DNA of 64,000 bases from Candidatus Njordarchaeum guaymasense (lineage in GTDB: Archaea; Asgardarchaeota; Njordarchaeia; Njordarchaeales; Njordarchaeaceae): assembly GCA_030587605.1 (NCBI GenBank), contig JAUQYT010000111.1, positions 3,337 to 67,336 on the forward strand, given 5' to 3'. Below are positions 51,437 to 60,232 of this stretch, piece by piece. Both the position numbers and the translations under genes were made by a program. The notes beneath the pieces were generated by a model that did not search any database, was not told the origin of the DNA, and saw only the letters and a list, made by a program, of their open reading frames with translations. How positions within the stretch are numbered: the stretch's first letter is position 1; each line of letters opens with the position of its first letter.

Positions 51437-51513
51437 TCTTGGTGAATGAAATCAGGGGACGACCCAATTCGTAGGATGATCATGCGATAATCCTTCGGAG
51501 GAGAAGCGGTGAG

Positions 51514-52884
51514 TTGTCCCTAAGCAGGAAAAGCAAGATAGGTTTTGGTCTCACCAATGTTGGCAGCCTGATGGCGCCACAAGCCGTCGGCATGTACCTG
51601 ATATACTTCTACGTTAACAACACGGTCTTAGGACAATCTGACACGGGCAAACTGCTCATCGGAGCCGCTTGGGCTGTGTTCGCGATCTGGGACGCGATAA
51701 ACGATCCCGCGATAGGTCAATGGTCTGACAGAACGAGAACAAGGTGGGGACGAAGGAAACCATTCATAATGTTCGGGTTACCATTCCTATTGATCTTCTA
51801 CTACATCCTATGGAATCCAATACAATCGGCGGACACAATACTGATGTTCATTATCCTCCTGCTACTCTTGTGCTTGTATGATACTTTTCTGACAATGTCA
51901 ACTCTGTGGTATGCTATGTATCCGGAGATCTCAACAACCATGAGCGACAGACTGGAAATATCGACATATCTCCAGATTGCAGGCATACTAGGTCTCATGT
52001 TCGCTTTTGTAGTTCCTTCTCTGCTCGGTCAATTGGGATATGGTTGGAACATCATAGCCTTGGTTTTGTGCGTTGTCACGTTCTTGTCATTTCTCATGCC
52101 CATAGTTTCCGTTAAGGAGAGACCAGAGTTCAGCCTAGGTAAGCCTCTCCCATTTAGGAAGGCTCTTACGTACTCAGTCAAGAATAAATCATTCTTAACG
52201 TACCTCGGCACTCAACTATTCCTGCAATTAACCTACTCCATAGCCGTCGCCACAATCCCGTTCTACGTCAACGATGTTCTAGGCGCCGATCTAACCGTGT
52301 TGCTAATGGTGATGTTCCTGTCCATCATCCCTTCTTTGGCTGTTTGGGTTAGGTTCACGAATAGGAGTGGTCCTAGGAAAGCTCTGTCAGCCTCGATTGT
52401 GATATTGATGGCAGCGCTTATCCTCACATTTTTCATCACAGACTGGATCCAAGCAATTCCAGTGTTAATCTTGGCAGGTGTTGGCCTAGCTGGCCCGATG
52501 TTGATCCCAACAATGATGGTGGCAGATGTATGCGACGAAGACGAACTCAAGACAGATGTACGGAGAGAAGGCATGTATACGGGAATATCGGGCTTCATAG
52601 TGAAGCTCTCAACCTCGGTCTCAGGAGTCATAGTAACAGGTGTCTTGGCATTCTCAGGATACATAGCCAAGACCCAAGGTCTTCCACCTCCGATAGAACC
52701 TGCGTCAGCAATTCTCGGAATAAGAGTCCTCATGGGACTGATAGCAATAATCCCGCTGGTTATAGCGCTTTTGGTACTCTCCAAATATCCGCTAGTTGGC
52801 GAGAGATTAACGAAGTTGAAAAAAGACGTTGAAGCGTTGCACGAAGAGAAAGCCAAGAAACTCGTGAAACAAGGAAAAAAGTAA
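51514..52884 (+). CDS. GPH-family sugar:cation symporter (MFS)
   Basis: The 456-residue protein has about twelve membrane segments and the GPH signature DAINDPAIGQWSDRTRTRWG (about 55-74), then RRKPFIMFG. Family members import glycosides, pentosides or hexuronides with sodium or protons. A second conserved DVCDEDELKT loop lies near 340. Start TTG at 51514 is preceded by CGGAGGAGAAG. Convergent with the ABC exporter genes. The sugar cannot be predicted. Confidence 0.88.
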   Translation: MSLSRKSKIGFGLTNVGSLMAPQAVGMYLIYFYVNNTVLGQSDTGKLLIGAAWAVFAIWDAINDPAIGQWSDRTRTRWGRRKPFIMFGLPFLLIFYYILWNPIQSADTILMFIILLLLLCLYDTFLTMSTLWYAMYPEISTTMSDRLEISTYLQIAGILGLMFAFVVPSLLGQLGYGWNIIALVLCVVTFLSFLMPIVSVKERPEFSLGKPLPFRKALTYSVKNKSFLTYLGTQLFLQLTYSIAVATIPFYVNDVLGADLTVLLMVMFLSIIPSLAVWVRFTNRSGPRKALSASIVILMAALILTFFITDWIQAIPVLILAGVGLAGPMLIPTMMVADVCDEDELKTDVRREGMYTGISGFIVKLSTSVSGVIVTGVLAFSGYIAKTQGLPPPIEPASAILGIRVLMGLIAIIPLVIALLVLSKYPLVGERLTKLKKDVEALHEEKAKKLVKQGKK

Positions 52885-52896
52885 TAGGAGAATCTC

Positions 52897-53718
52897 CTAA
52901 GCGACGCTCCTTCTGAAGAGAATCGTTGCTAGAGTTATCAAGGCTATCGCAAAAACGCCAACCACAGCAAGGTCAGGCAATAAGCCAAAGAACGTAGACC
53001 AGTCACTTATGAACAATGCTCTGATCGGGTCAACAGCGTAAGTCACTGGATTGAACTTTGTTAGAGTAACCATCCACGAGGGCATCATACTCGTCGGGAA
53101 CATAGCGGAACTCATGAAGAGAAGCGGCAAAGTTAACAAGTTCAGGATAGGCATCATAGCCTCCATGTTCTTCACTGAAGCTCCTATTGCCATCGACAAT
53201 CCTGCAAAGGCCAAGCACAGCAGCATAGCTATCAGTATCGCAACTACGAATCCTACTGGACCAGTGGTCACTGTAACGCCCAGCATGAAAACTGCTATCA
53301 AACCTATTATTGCCGCTTGAAATCCCGCTCTGAGACTTGCAGCGATTATCTTGCCTGTGCCTATAGATGTCCTCGAAATGGGCGCCGCAAGCATCTTGTT
53401 AAGATATCCAAGTCGACGATCCCAAACTATTGAGAACCCTCCGAAGATCCCACCAAAGAGCGTAGTCATCACTATTACCCCCGCTATGAAGAAATTCAAG
53501 TAACTTGATGTTTGGAAGATTAATTGGTTTAAATTGAAACCAGGCGGCAAAGAAAATCCTCCAAAGCTTACACTTGAGAAATTGAACGCGTTTCCCATGA
53601 ATGTTAACCATATGACTGGCTGGATTAACACCGAAAACATCGCTGCCCTCGATCTAGTGAAATGCTTCAGCTCTCTCCAAGCCACGTACCATGTATCTGC
53701 AAGTACTTTAGTAACCAT
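52897..53718 (-). CDS. ABC-2 type transporter permease
   Basis: The 273-residue protein has six hydrophobic segments and the ABC-2 layout with FIAGVIVMTTLFGGIFGG and LTLPLLFMSSAMFPTSMMPSW. It pairs with the ATPase upstream; the ATPase stop TAA and this ATG overlap (TAATG). Together they form a DrrAB/NodIJ-like exporter. Downstream is the convergent GPH transporter. Regulated with the ATPase by the PadR protein. Confidence 0.9.
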   Translation of the reverse strand: MVTKVLADTWYVAWRELKHFTRSRAAMFSVLIQPVIWLTFMGNAFNFSSVSFGGFSLPPGFNLNQLIFQTSSYLNFFIAGVIVMTTLFGGIFGGFSIVWDRRLGYLNKMLAAPISRTSIGTGKIIAASLRAGFQAAIIGLIAVFMLGVTVTTGPVGFVVAILIAMLLCLAFAGLSMAIGASVKNMEAMMPILNLLTLPLLFMSSAMFPTSMMPSWMVTLTKFNPVTYAVDPIRALFISDWSTFFGLLPDLAVVGVFAIALITLATILFRRSVA

Positions 53719-54905
53719 TAATGTCTCATCCTCCTCATTCTCATGAATTGCATCATGTGCTCCATTCGACTACCTTCCTCTTCACGAAGCTCCCGACCGG
53801 TGTAAGCTAGGAACACATCGTCGAGGGATGGTCTTTTCACTGATATACTCTCTATTGTGACTCCGACCTTCTCTGCGACTTTGAATATCTGAGGTACGGC
53901 TGTGGCACCTTCTTTCACAACGATATTGAAAACGTTGTCCCCATTGATTGCTGACCTCTTGCCTAACTGCGTTGCCACCCAGGACTGCGCAGCCTCGCCG
54001 CCGGGGAACCCGTGTCCTGCTGGAAAACCCTTAGCTTTGCTTTTGCCCTTGGCTTTCTTCATCATCTCGGCAATTTTCTCGAAGTTCACTGGCATACCAG
54101 GTGGTACCTGTTTTGCCTGTATCAGGTTCTGAACGAAGGGCTGTTTCCTGATCTCTGCTAGAGCTTCCTGCGTCTTGTCCTTGGATTCAGAAGCGATCTT
54201 TAGCGTTACGACGTCTCCCCCAACTTTGCCCTTGAGTTTTTCCGGGTCGTCCATGGCTTTTATCTCCCCATTGTCTATGATGGCGACCCTGTCACATAGT
54301 TTGTCAGCCTCATCCATGTAGTGCGTGGTAAGAAATATCGTCATTTTCTTCTCTCCTTGCAGGCGTCTAATGTACTCGTGGATCTTCTCCCGGGTCTGAA
54401 TGTCCAGCCCAAGTGTCGGCTCATCCAAGAACAGGACTTCTGGTCTATGAATCAATCCTCCAGCTATGTCTAGGCGCTTTCGCATGCCCCCAGAGTAAGT
54501 TTCGACTTTGTCGTCTGCTCTGTCCGCCAAATCGAGTAGCTTGAGAACTTCGTCAGTTCGTTCCTTCAGTACAGCCTTCGGCAAGTGGTAGAATTTTCCT
54601 TGGAGCGTGATGTTTTCTCGTCCGGTCAGCTGGTCGTCTACGGCAACATCTTGACTAACGTAGCCAATACAGTTCCGCACAGCGTCTCTCTCAGTTCGAA
54701 TGTCATGTCTACAGATCTTGGCTGTTCCACTCGTGGGATTCGTTAGCGTAATCAACATCATTATCGTGGTGGTCTTTCCTGCTCCGTTAGGACCTAGGAA
54801 CCCGAATATCTCTCCTTCTTCGATGTCAAAGGAAACATTGTTTACTGCCTTCAGCCCTCCAGGATAGATCTTTGTCAGATTTTTCGCTTCTATCGCATGT
54901 GGCAT
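53718..54905 (-). CDS. ABC transporter ATPase (DrrA/CcmA-like)
   Basis: The 395-residue ATPase has Walker A GPNGAGKTT (about 38-46), signature YSGGMRKRLD near 138-147, Walker B EVLFLDEPTLG and an H-loop LTTHYMDEADK. The nucleotide domain is followed by an extended C-terminal region with a lysine-rich patch (MKKAKGKSKAKG) and a DrrA-type end, ending in an MRMRRMRH tail. It drives the ABC-2 permease that overlaps its stop. The promoter contains two overlapping operator palindromes just upstream. Confidence 0.9.
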   Translation of the reverse strand: MPHAIEAKNLTKIYPGGLKAVNNVSFDIEEGEIFGFLGPNGAGKTTTIMMLITLTNPTSGTAKICRHDIRTERDAVRNCIGYVSQDVAVDDQLTGRENITLQGKFYHLPKAVLKERTDEVLKLLDLADRADDKVETYSGGMRKRLDIAGGLIHRPEVLFLDEPTLGLDIQTREKIHEYIRRLQGEKKMTIFLTTHYMDEADKLCDRVAIIDNGEIKAMDDPEKLKGKVGGDVVTLKIASESKDKTQEALAEIRKQPFVQNLIQAKQVPPGMPVNFEKIAEMMKKAKGKSKAKGFPAGHGFPGGEAAQSWVATQLGKRSAINGDNVFNIVVKEGATAVPQIFKVAEKVGVTIESISVKRPSLDDVFLAYTGRELREEEGSRMEHMMQFMRMRRMRH

Positions 54906-54966
54906 TTTAGTTGCACGACCTAAGATTTGGTTTGTTCGTATAATCCTGTCAAATATCGCATTAGAT

Positions 54967-54982
54967 ATATCTAATAAGATAT
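54967..54982. promoter_or_regulatory. PadR operator at the ABC operon promoter
   Basis: ATATCTAATAAGATAT is a perfect inverted repeat (6-4-6). It lies immediately after the minus-strand TATA box CCTTAAATATC (54978-54988) and before the ABC ATPase start at 54905. A second palindrome ATTAGATATATCTAAT (54960-54975) overlaps it. A bound repressor would block the promoter. The same core is repeated upstream of padR. Confidence 0.7.
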
Positions 54983-54997
54983 TTAAGGTTTACCCCT

Positions 54998-55546
54998 CTA
55001 CTTTAGGGCACTCAGCTCCTTTTTAATCAAATCGAGTTCTTCCTGAAGGATTTTCATGATACCTTCTAAGAACTTCCTCTTCTTCTCGGCACTAACAGTA
55101 TTCCAGTAATCATCATCAAGAACATGTCTGATTCTCTCAATGTCCCTTCTGCGCTCAGCGAGTATTATGTCATCAAGTTCCATTCCTGGGTAGACCAAGT
55201 CGGCCCAGATTCTATAGATGTTTCTTGTCTGCATGTGCATCCTAGACTTGATGTTCCGCCTGAACTTGCTGAGTGCCTCTTTCCCATTCTCCGTGATCTG
55301 GAGTGTCGTTCCCCTTTTCTGAGCCGTTCCCTTCTTCTGAACTGACGCCGCCTGAATAAGACCCTCCTTCTTCAGCGATTCAAGCATGGGATAGATTGAG
55401 CCCGGTCCAGGTTTCCAAACGCCTTCGGTCCTATTCTCGATCTTTGTGATAACTTCGTAGCCTTTCATAGGTCTATCTGTGAGCAGCCTCAGTATATAGA
55501 ATCGGAGCAATCCTCTGGGGACTGCATGGGGTTCCCTTTCTCTCAT
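54998..55546 (-). CDS. PadR-family transcriptional regulator
   Basis: The 182-residue product has the PadR winged-helix: LLRFYILRLLTDRPMKGYEV, the recognition helix region NRTEGVWKPGPGSIYPMLES, and LQITENGKEAL in the wing. A long coiled C-terminus (about 100-180) provides dimerisation. PadR proteins repress detoxification or efflux genes and often themselves. It is divergent in order to the ABC exporter only in sense that it lies upstream on the same strand; matching palindromes precede both. ATG at 55546 has GAGGAT seven bases upstream; GTG at 55549 is close by. Confidence 0.9.
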   Translation of the reverse strand: MREREPHAVPRGLLRFYILRLLTDRPMKGYEVITKIENRTEGVWKPGPGSIYPMLESLKKEGLIQAASVQKKGTAQKRGTTLQITENGKEALSKFRRNIKSRMHMQTRNIYRIWADLVYPGMELDDIILAERRRDIERIRHVLDDDYWNTVSAEKKRKFLEGIMKILQEELDLIKKELSALK

Positions 55547-55572
55547 CACTACATCCTCTTCAGAAAGTGAAT

Positions 55573-55588
55573 GTATCTAATACGATAT
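55573..55588. promoter_or_regulatory. PadR operator at the padR promoter
   Basis: GTATCTAATACGATAT matches the ABC-operon operator in 14 of 16 positions. It lies 27 bases before the padR ATG and after the minus-strand TATA box CTTAAATG (55601-55608), over the expected transcription start. This fits autorepression. Confidence 0.7.
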
Positions 55589-55796
55589 GCAGAGTCATTT
55601 CATTTAAGATTAACGGCGAGACAAATGAATAAACAAGATCAACGAAGACTTGGACTATATGGACTAGCTACTGATGAATTGCGAACTGCCGACGAGAAAA
55701 CTGAAGACGACATTCTTTTATAGAAAAGGCAATAAGGGTAGACCAAATCATCGTACTTCATCAGGATTCATGTGACCAGAGTGGAGGGCACCCCCC

Positions 55797-56528
55797 TTGA
55801 GCCTAGCAAGTTTGGCAGAAGCCATAAAGAAGGAATTAACTACCTTAGGGATTCCCGCTGTTCTCGAAATGGCTCTGGTCTCAACTGCCGGTAAGACGCT
55901 ATACTCCGATATGAGCAAACCTGCTATGAGCAAGATTTCACCATTCTACGATAGCCTCCTAATCATGGGACAAGGAGACAACCTGTCACTAGCCGTAGAC
56001 TCAACCAAGACGATAGTCGCTTCAAGAGTCTCCGCAAGAACGATATTGATAGCTCTAACCGACAAGAAGGTCGGGATCGTTCTCACCAAGATGGGAAGCG
56101 TAGCTGACAAGTTCGGTAGACTTCTAGATGAGCTTATAGCGCTAGAAGAATCAAAGGGCGGAGCGATGCCAATCCCCATTAAGCAAGCAGCGCCGGAGGA
56201 GGTTCCAAGTCCCCCCGCATTAACCCCCGTTGCCGAAGTTCAACCACCTCCACCGCTTAGCAGACCTGTTTCACGCGAGGCGACTGCCCGCCCTGCCGTT
56301 TCTCCGCGAAGGGGTACTGAACGAGTGATAGTTCCAACCCTAACTGACCTTAAGGTTCTGGAGAAGTGCCCCGAAAAAGAACGGAGATTCCTTGAGTTAT
56401 TCGATGGAGCGCTCAGCCTGAACGACATTGCAAAAAGGCTTGGGGTTCCGTTCTTTGACGCCCTCCAAATAGCGAACAAGTACAAGAACATGCGTAAAGT
56501 GGATATGAAAGAAGTTATCAGGGGGTAA
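55797..56528 (+). CDS. Roadblock/LC7-domain protein with C-terminal winged-helix-like domain
   Basis: The 243-residue protein has a Roadblock/LC7 domain (about 1-115), with GIPAVLEMALVSTAGKTLYS and DKKVGIVLTKMGSV. A proline-rich linker (130-170) joins it to a helical C-terminal domain (180-243) containing LFDGALSLNDIAKRLGV, which looks like a small winged helix. Roadblock proteins regulate small GTPases as activators or scaffolds (MglB, Ragulator). TTG at 55797 has GGAGGG upstream, with the TATA box TTTTATAG near 55715. The V4R/Bet3-like gene follows nine bases later. Confidence 0.82.
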   Translation: MSLASLAEAIKKELTTLGIPAVLEMALVSTAGKTLYSDMSKPAMSKISPFYDSLLIMGQGDNLSLAVDSTKTIVASRVSARTILIALTDKKVGIVLTKMGSVADKFGRLLDELIALEESKGGAMPIPIKQAAPEEVPSPPALTPVAEVQPPPPLSRPVSREATARPAVSPRRGTERVIVPTLTDLKVLEKCPEKERRFLELFDGALSLNDIAKRLGVPFFDALQIANKYKNMRKVDMKEVIRG

Positions 56529-56537
56529 ACACACCAA

Positions 56538-57077
56538 TTGGGCATAAAAGGCAGAATAGCCTGGAGATTCATGGCTGAGAAAGCCAACCTAACACTCCTA
56601 CAAGCATTGTATGGAAGCCTAATTGAGCTGCTCCTTCAAATAAATGGAGGAGACATACAACAGACAAATCAAGATATTCTGCAAAAAGGAGGATCTATGG
56701 CTCCCAAACTACTCGCGAGATTCCACGACAGAGTTGGGAAGCACGCAAAGGATTTCAAGGAATTCAAGGACACACTGAACCTAGCCTACAAGTACAACTT
56801 CGGCAAGGAATTTGACAAGGTCACTCACATAAATGATGAAAACGGGGAACGAATACTCTATGAAGACAGCGACTGCCCTCTATGCAGAGGAGTAGCCCTA
56901 TCATCTCAATACAAGGACTTGAAATATTGTAATGCTGTAGCAGGAGTGTTCTTGGAGGTCCTAATCCTACGAGGATTTGAGGGAGTTGGAAAAGAAATTC
57001 AATGCAAAGCAGCCGGCGCAAAATCATGCATCACAGAGATAAAGTACGTCAAAAAGCTTGAACCCGCAAAAACATGA
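56538..57077 (+). CDS. V4R/TRAPP-Bet3-like domain protein
   Basis: The 179-residue protein resembles the V4R (4-vinyl reductase) domain, related to the Bet3 subunit of the eukaryotic TRAPP vesicle-tethering complex. Family marks are the C-terminal GKEIQCKAAGAKSCITEIKYV and the preceding helix-strand order with NAVAGVFLEVLIL. Cysteines in DCPLC (about 113-117) and C154/C161 may bind a metal or small ligand. TTG at 56538 is nine bases after the Roadblock gene, so the proteins are made together. It may form a signalling or GTPase-regulating pair with it. Confidence 0.72.
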   Translation: MGIKGRIAWRFMAEKANLTLLQALYGSLIELLLQINGGDIQQTNQDILQKGGSMAPKLLARFHDRVGKHAKDFKEFKDTLNLAYKYNFGKEFDKVTHINDENGERILYEDSDCPLCRGVALSSQYKDLKYCNAVAGVFLEVLILRGFEGVGKEIQCKAAGAKSCITEIKYVKKLEPAKT

Positions 57078-57249
57078 CACAACATGTCGCGAATGCAGTG
57101 CACATACTCTTTTCGATTTGACGGTAAATATTGCGAATCTCTTTCTCCTGAACCCTTCCTACCCTTATTTTTTGACAAGCTTTAAATTTGCGGAAAGCCG
57201 ATAAACCAATCAACGAAAAACATGATAGGAAAGAAGGGAGAAAAGTCAG

Positions 57250-58098
57250 TTGCGGAACGCGAAATACAAATTCATGGGACTTCTGCTTATCTTCACATTA
57301 TTCGGGTTCGTTGTTCTTGCTCCAGTGAATGCAGTCGCTCCGTCATGGGTTAGCACTGATAAATACGCAAAGTACCGTGGTGGAGTGGATATAAACCTAG
57401 GTACAAATGCATCAGCATCCGTATTGGTGGACTTCAACTGGAAGATGGTGACAACCCTAGTAACCGGAGTCAATGTTACGGGTGGGTGGATCTTGCATGC
57501 TCAGGTAAACTTGATGGGGTTAAATATGACTCTAAGTTTCAGTTCAAATGGCTGGGAAATCATAGACTTGTTTGACAGCACTCTTGTACCTCCACCTGGA
57601 GGCGACATCTTCTTTGGCATGGAACATATGGGTGCACACACCAATCTATGGGTCGACAACATGACCGGCTTAACTCTGTCAAATGTCTCAATAGGTGGTC
57701 GCCGGTGTTATCAGGTTCCTGGCTCTGCGAGTATCGGTGGCTTACCCATACCTGGAGGAATTCCTGTCACGAAGTATTTTGACACCCAAACCGGTGTGCT
57801 AATGGGCCTAGGTATCTCGCTAAACCTAACCGCTTTGATGGGTTCTCCAACGCCACCCGCACACGAGCCAGTGCAAAGTCTCTCTAAATGGTCTCGTGGC
57901 GGTGACGTGGGTGTCAACCAGTTTCCAGGAATGGAAGGCTTTGAGCTACTCACGTTCCCAGTGGTGATGAATAGTACGAACGTTGTTCCTTTTGCATGGA
58001 ATGTTGGCGGCGACCCAGTTCTCTTGCTGGAAGCATTTGGAGTCCTCTTAGGGCTCTCGGCGCTCTTCGGTGTAATAATCTATACGAGGAAAAAGTGA
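57250..58098 (+). CDS. Secreted, membrane-anchored protein of unknown function
   Basis: The 282-residue product has a signal peptide (about 8-28, GLLLIFTLFGFVVLAPVNA), an extracellular beta-rich domain of about 220 residues with several N-glycosylation-type NxS/T sites, and a C-terminal transmembrane helix (about 255-277) ended by RKK. No family is recognised. TATA box CTTTAAATT near 57181 and GGGAG before TTG 57250 support the start. The multi-pass gene at 58126 follows 27 bases later, so they probably work together at the membrane. Confidence 0.7.
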   Translation: MRNAKYKFMGLLLIFTLFGFVVLAPVNAVAPSWVSTDKYAKYRGGVDINLGTNASASVLVDFNWKMVTTLVTGVNVTGGWILHAQVNLMGLNMTLSFSSNGWEIIDLFDSTLVPPPGGDIFFGMEHMGAHTNLWVDNMTGLTLSNVSIGGRRCYQVPGSASIGGLPIPGGIPVTKYFDTQTGVLMGLGISLNLTALMGSPTPPAHEPVQSLSKWSRGGDVGVNQFPGMEGFELLTFPVVMNSTNVVPFAWNVGGDPVLLLEAFGVLLGLSALFGVIIYTRKK

Positions 58099-58125
58099 TC
58101 CTTTGGGAGAGAAGGTGAGTTAGAA

Positions 58126-59019
58126 ATGGTTCAAGAAGGAAAACCTGTGAAAGTAATCGCGGTTGGTGGCCCTGGAGCAGGGGCGGGACCAATGGCTAGT
58201 CTCGGGGTTGCTGGTGCACTAGTACTCTTCATAGTCAACGCCTTCACATTCTGGCAAATACTCTCTACCATACTCGGCATAGTTCAAGTAGTTACAGGAG
58301 CGGGAGGACTCGGCGGGACCGCAATCTTTGATGCCCTTACAGTAGTCCTGGGTCGCGTAAGCGGTGCTGCTTCAGGTCTAAGTTTCATGCTCTACTTGGA
58401 TGTCGTAGCCTTCGCTTTTCTAGGTGTCGCTCTAATCTTCATAAAGGTCAAGCTTAGGCAGTCTGGCGCGAGTCCTGTAATCGCTGCGATCGGAGCCTTC
58501 GCTTTCTCAGGTGTAGCGCTCTACGTGCGTTTTAGCCTTTTGCCACCAATACTATCGTCATTTGATCAGATGGCTGTAGCGGGAATGTCCCCAATGGCTT
58601 TGATTAAGCTTGCTGAGATCGCCCTGAGCTTAATGAGCTTCTCAACCGTGTTCTTGGTTCAAGGCATCGTGTTCTTCATATTCGGGATCTTCATGCGCAG
58701 CACAGTCAACGGCATCAACAAGTCCTATGGTAAGATGACCCGCGGAGGAAGACTGATACTTGTAGTTTCGATCATGAACTTGATAGCCATGGTCGCAGTA
58801 TACTACGCTACCTCAGTTCTACAAACGGTGATTCAGGACATGCTTTCTGCCTTGAGTGGCGGCGGAGGACCAACGATTGACATTAGCACACTATTGGAGC
58901 CCATAATAGCCCTAGGGATCGGCATATTCCTAAAGCTCATAATTGTCCCCATTCTGGCATTGTTCGCATTTCTTTCGCTTACATTCGGATTCTATGGAAT
59001 GGCCAGAGGCCCGAAGTGA
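58126..59019 (+). CDS. Multi-pass membrane protein of unknown function
   Basis: The 297-residue product has about six hydrophobic helices (near 22-45, 60-82, 90-110, 122-140, 165-195, 205-225, 255-290) and no recognised transporter motif. ATG at 58126 has GAAGGTGAG upstream. It is translated right after the secreted protein at 57250 and probably anchors or partners it. A T-run (TTTTTTATATTG, 59050-59061) after the stop could end transcription. Confidence 0.68.
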   Translation: MVQEGKPVKVIAVGGPGAGAGPMASLGVAGALVLFIVNAFTFWQILSTILGIVQVVTGAGGLGGTAIFDALTVVLGRVSGAASGLSFMLYLDVVAFAFLGVALIFIKVKLRQSGASPVIAAIGAFAFSGVALYVRFSLLPPILSSFDQMAVAGMSPMALIKLAEIALSLMSFSTVFLVQGIVFFIFGIFMRSTVNGINKSYGKMTRGGRLILVVSIMNLIAMVAVYYATSVLQTVIQDMLSALSGGGGPTIDISTLLEPIIALGIGIFLKLIIVPILALFAFLSLTFGFYGMARGPK

Positions 59020-59151
59020 TAAGAGAAGCACAACACTCATTTACTTCCTCTTTTTTATATTGTAACGTCTGCAAGTGGTAATGCGGTTACAGATCCTTAG
59101 CGAAAGCGTTTATCGATCTATGTGTGTTGGTATCAAAGAGGGGAGAACATC

Positions 59152-60096
59152 TTGAGTTCAGATGAAAAGGAGCCTTCCCACAAGAAGTTGTCTTCTGCGC
59201 GCGGTAGTGTCGGGGGTAAGGCAAACGGAGAGGATTATGGTGCCGCGATTGAGAAGTTCGAAGCGATAATCAAGTCTGGTAATGCTGATGTCGGAACTTG
59301 GATCGCGTTAGGCAACGCGTACAATGCTTCAGGGTTGTACGATAAGGCGATAAAATGCTATGACAAAGCGTTGCTTTTGAGCTACAATGTGAAAGACGAA
59401 GTATCCATCTTGGGCAATCTTGCAAGTGCATACGGAAAGATCGGGGACTTCGAGAAAGAAGCTGAGTGCTACACCAATCTACTGAAGAAATCACAGGCAG
59501 ACCCTTCTATTTGGGGGAAGACTGCTCGCGCATACGAAAGAATCAGCAAAACTCAAGAGGCAACCCTATACTATACGAGAGCGATCCAGTTGAATCCCAA
59601 TGACCCAGACCTCCTATACAACTACTCATATTTCTGCGAGAAACTTGGTCAAGGAGACAACGCTATTGCAGCCCTAGAAAAAGCCCTTATCCTCAAGCCC
59701 AACTCTCTAAGACTACTGGAGCGACTTTCCCTCATATACGGCAGGATATTCCGCTACGAAAACGCCTCAAGATACAGACTGAGAATGCTTCAACTTGATT
59801 CAAAAAACATTGAAAGGTGGGAAGACCTCGCACTTGCCTACAAGGCTGCCGACAAGACCAAGGACGCGGTCAAAGTCCTCAACAAGGGAATACTAAGGAA
59901 CAACGACGCCTCTCTCTGGGACCTGCTTGGAGATATCCACATAGATCAAAACAAACCAGGTAACGCATTATACTGCTACGAGGTTGCCGCAGGGAAAGGT
60001 CATAAGGATGCAGAGATCAAGGCCGAAAAACTACGCCAGCAGAAAGTGATTCCAAAGGAAATTTCACTACGCGAGAGCGCTGTAGAAGGACTCTAA
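59152..60096 (+). CDS. TPR repeat protein
   Basis: TTG at 59152 is chosen because AGGGGAG lies eight bases upstream. The product of about 314 residues has seven to eight tetratricopeptide repeats, for example AIKCYDKALLLSYNVKDEVS and NAIAALEKALILKPNSLRLL. It has a lysine/serine-rich head. TPR solenoids bind peptides and build complexes. It is cytoplasmic and monocistronic, lying between a membrane pair and a DUF2284 gene. Confidence 0.85.
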   Translation: MSSDEKEPSHKKLSSARGSVGGKANGEDYGAAIEKFEAIIKSGNADVGTWIALGNAYNASGLYDKAIKCYDKALLLSYNVKDEVSILGNLASAYGKIGDFEKEAECYTNLLKKSQADPSIWGKTARAYERISKTQEATLYYTRAIQLNPNDPDLLYNYSYFCEKLGQGDNAIAALEKALILKPNSLRLLERLSLIYGRIFRYENASRYRLRMLQLDSKNIERWEDLALAYKAADKTKDAVKVLNKGILRNNDASLWDLLGDIHIDQNKPGNALYCYEVAAGKGHKDAEIKAEKLRQQKVIPKEISLRESAVEGL

Positions 60097-60232
60097 CTGT
60101 CCAATGCAATGGCGCGCGCTCTGAGTGGCACACCCTCATTTTCCTAGTATTGTATTGCTCGAGAATATTCCAACACAAATCCATTTATCCTTGCTCTCCT
60201 CCTCTCATCACATAAATGGAGATGGTGTTCAA

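Noticed and set aside
54960..54975. ATTAGATATATCTAAT as the only PadR site
   Set aside because: It is a perfect palindrome, but only the overlapping ATATCTAATAAGATAT is repeated before padR, so the latter is the better operator candidate.
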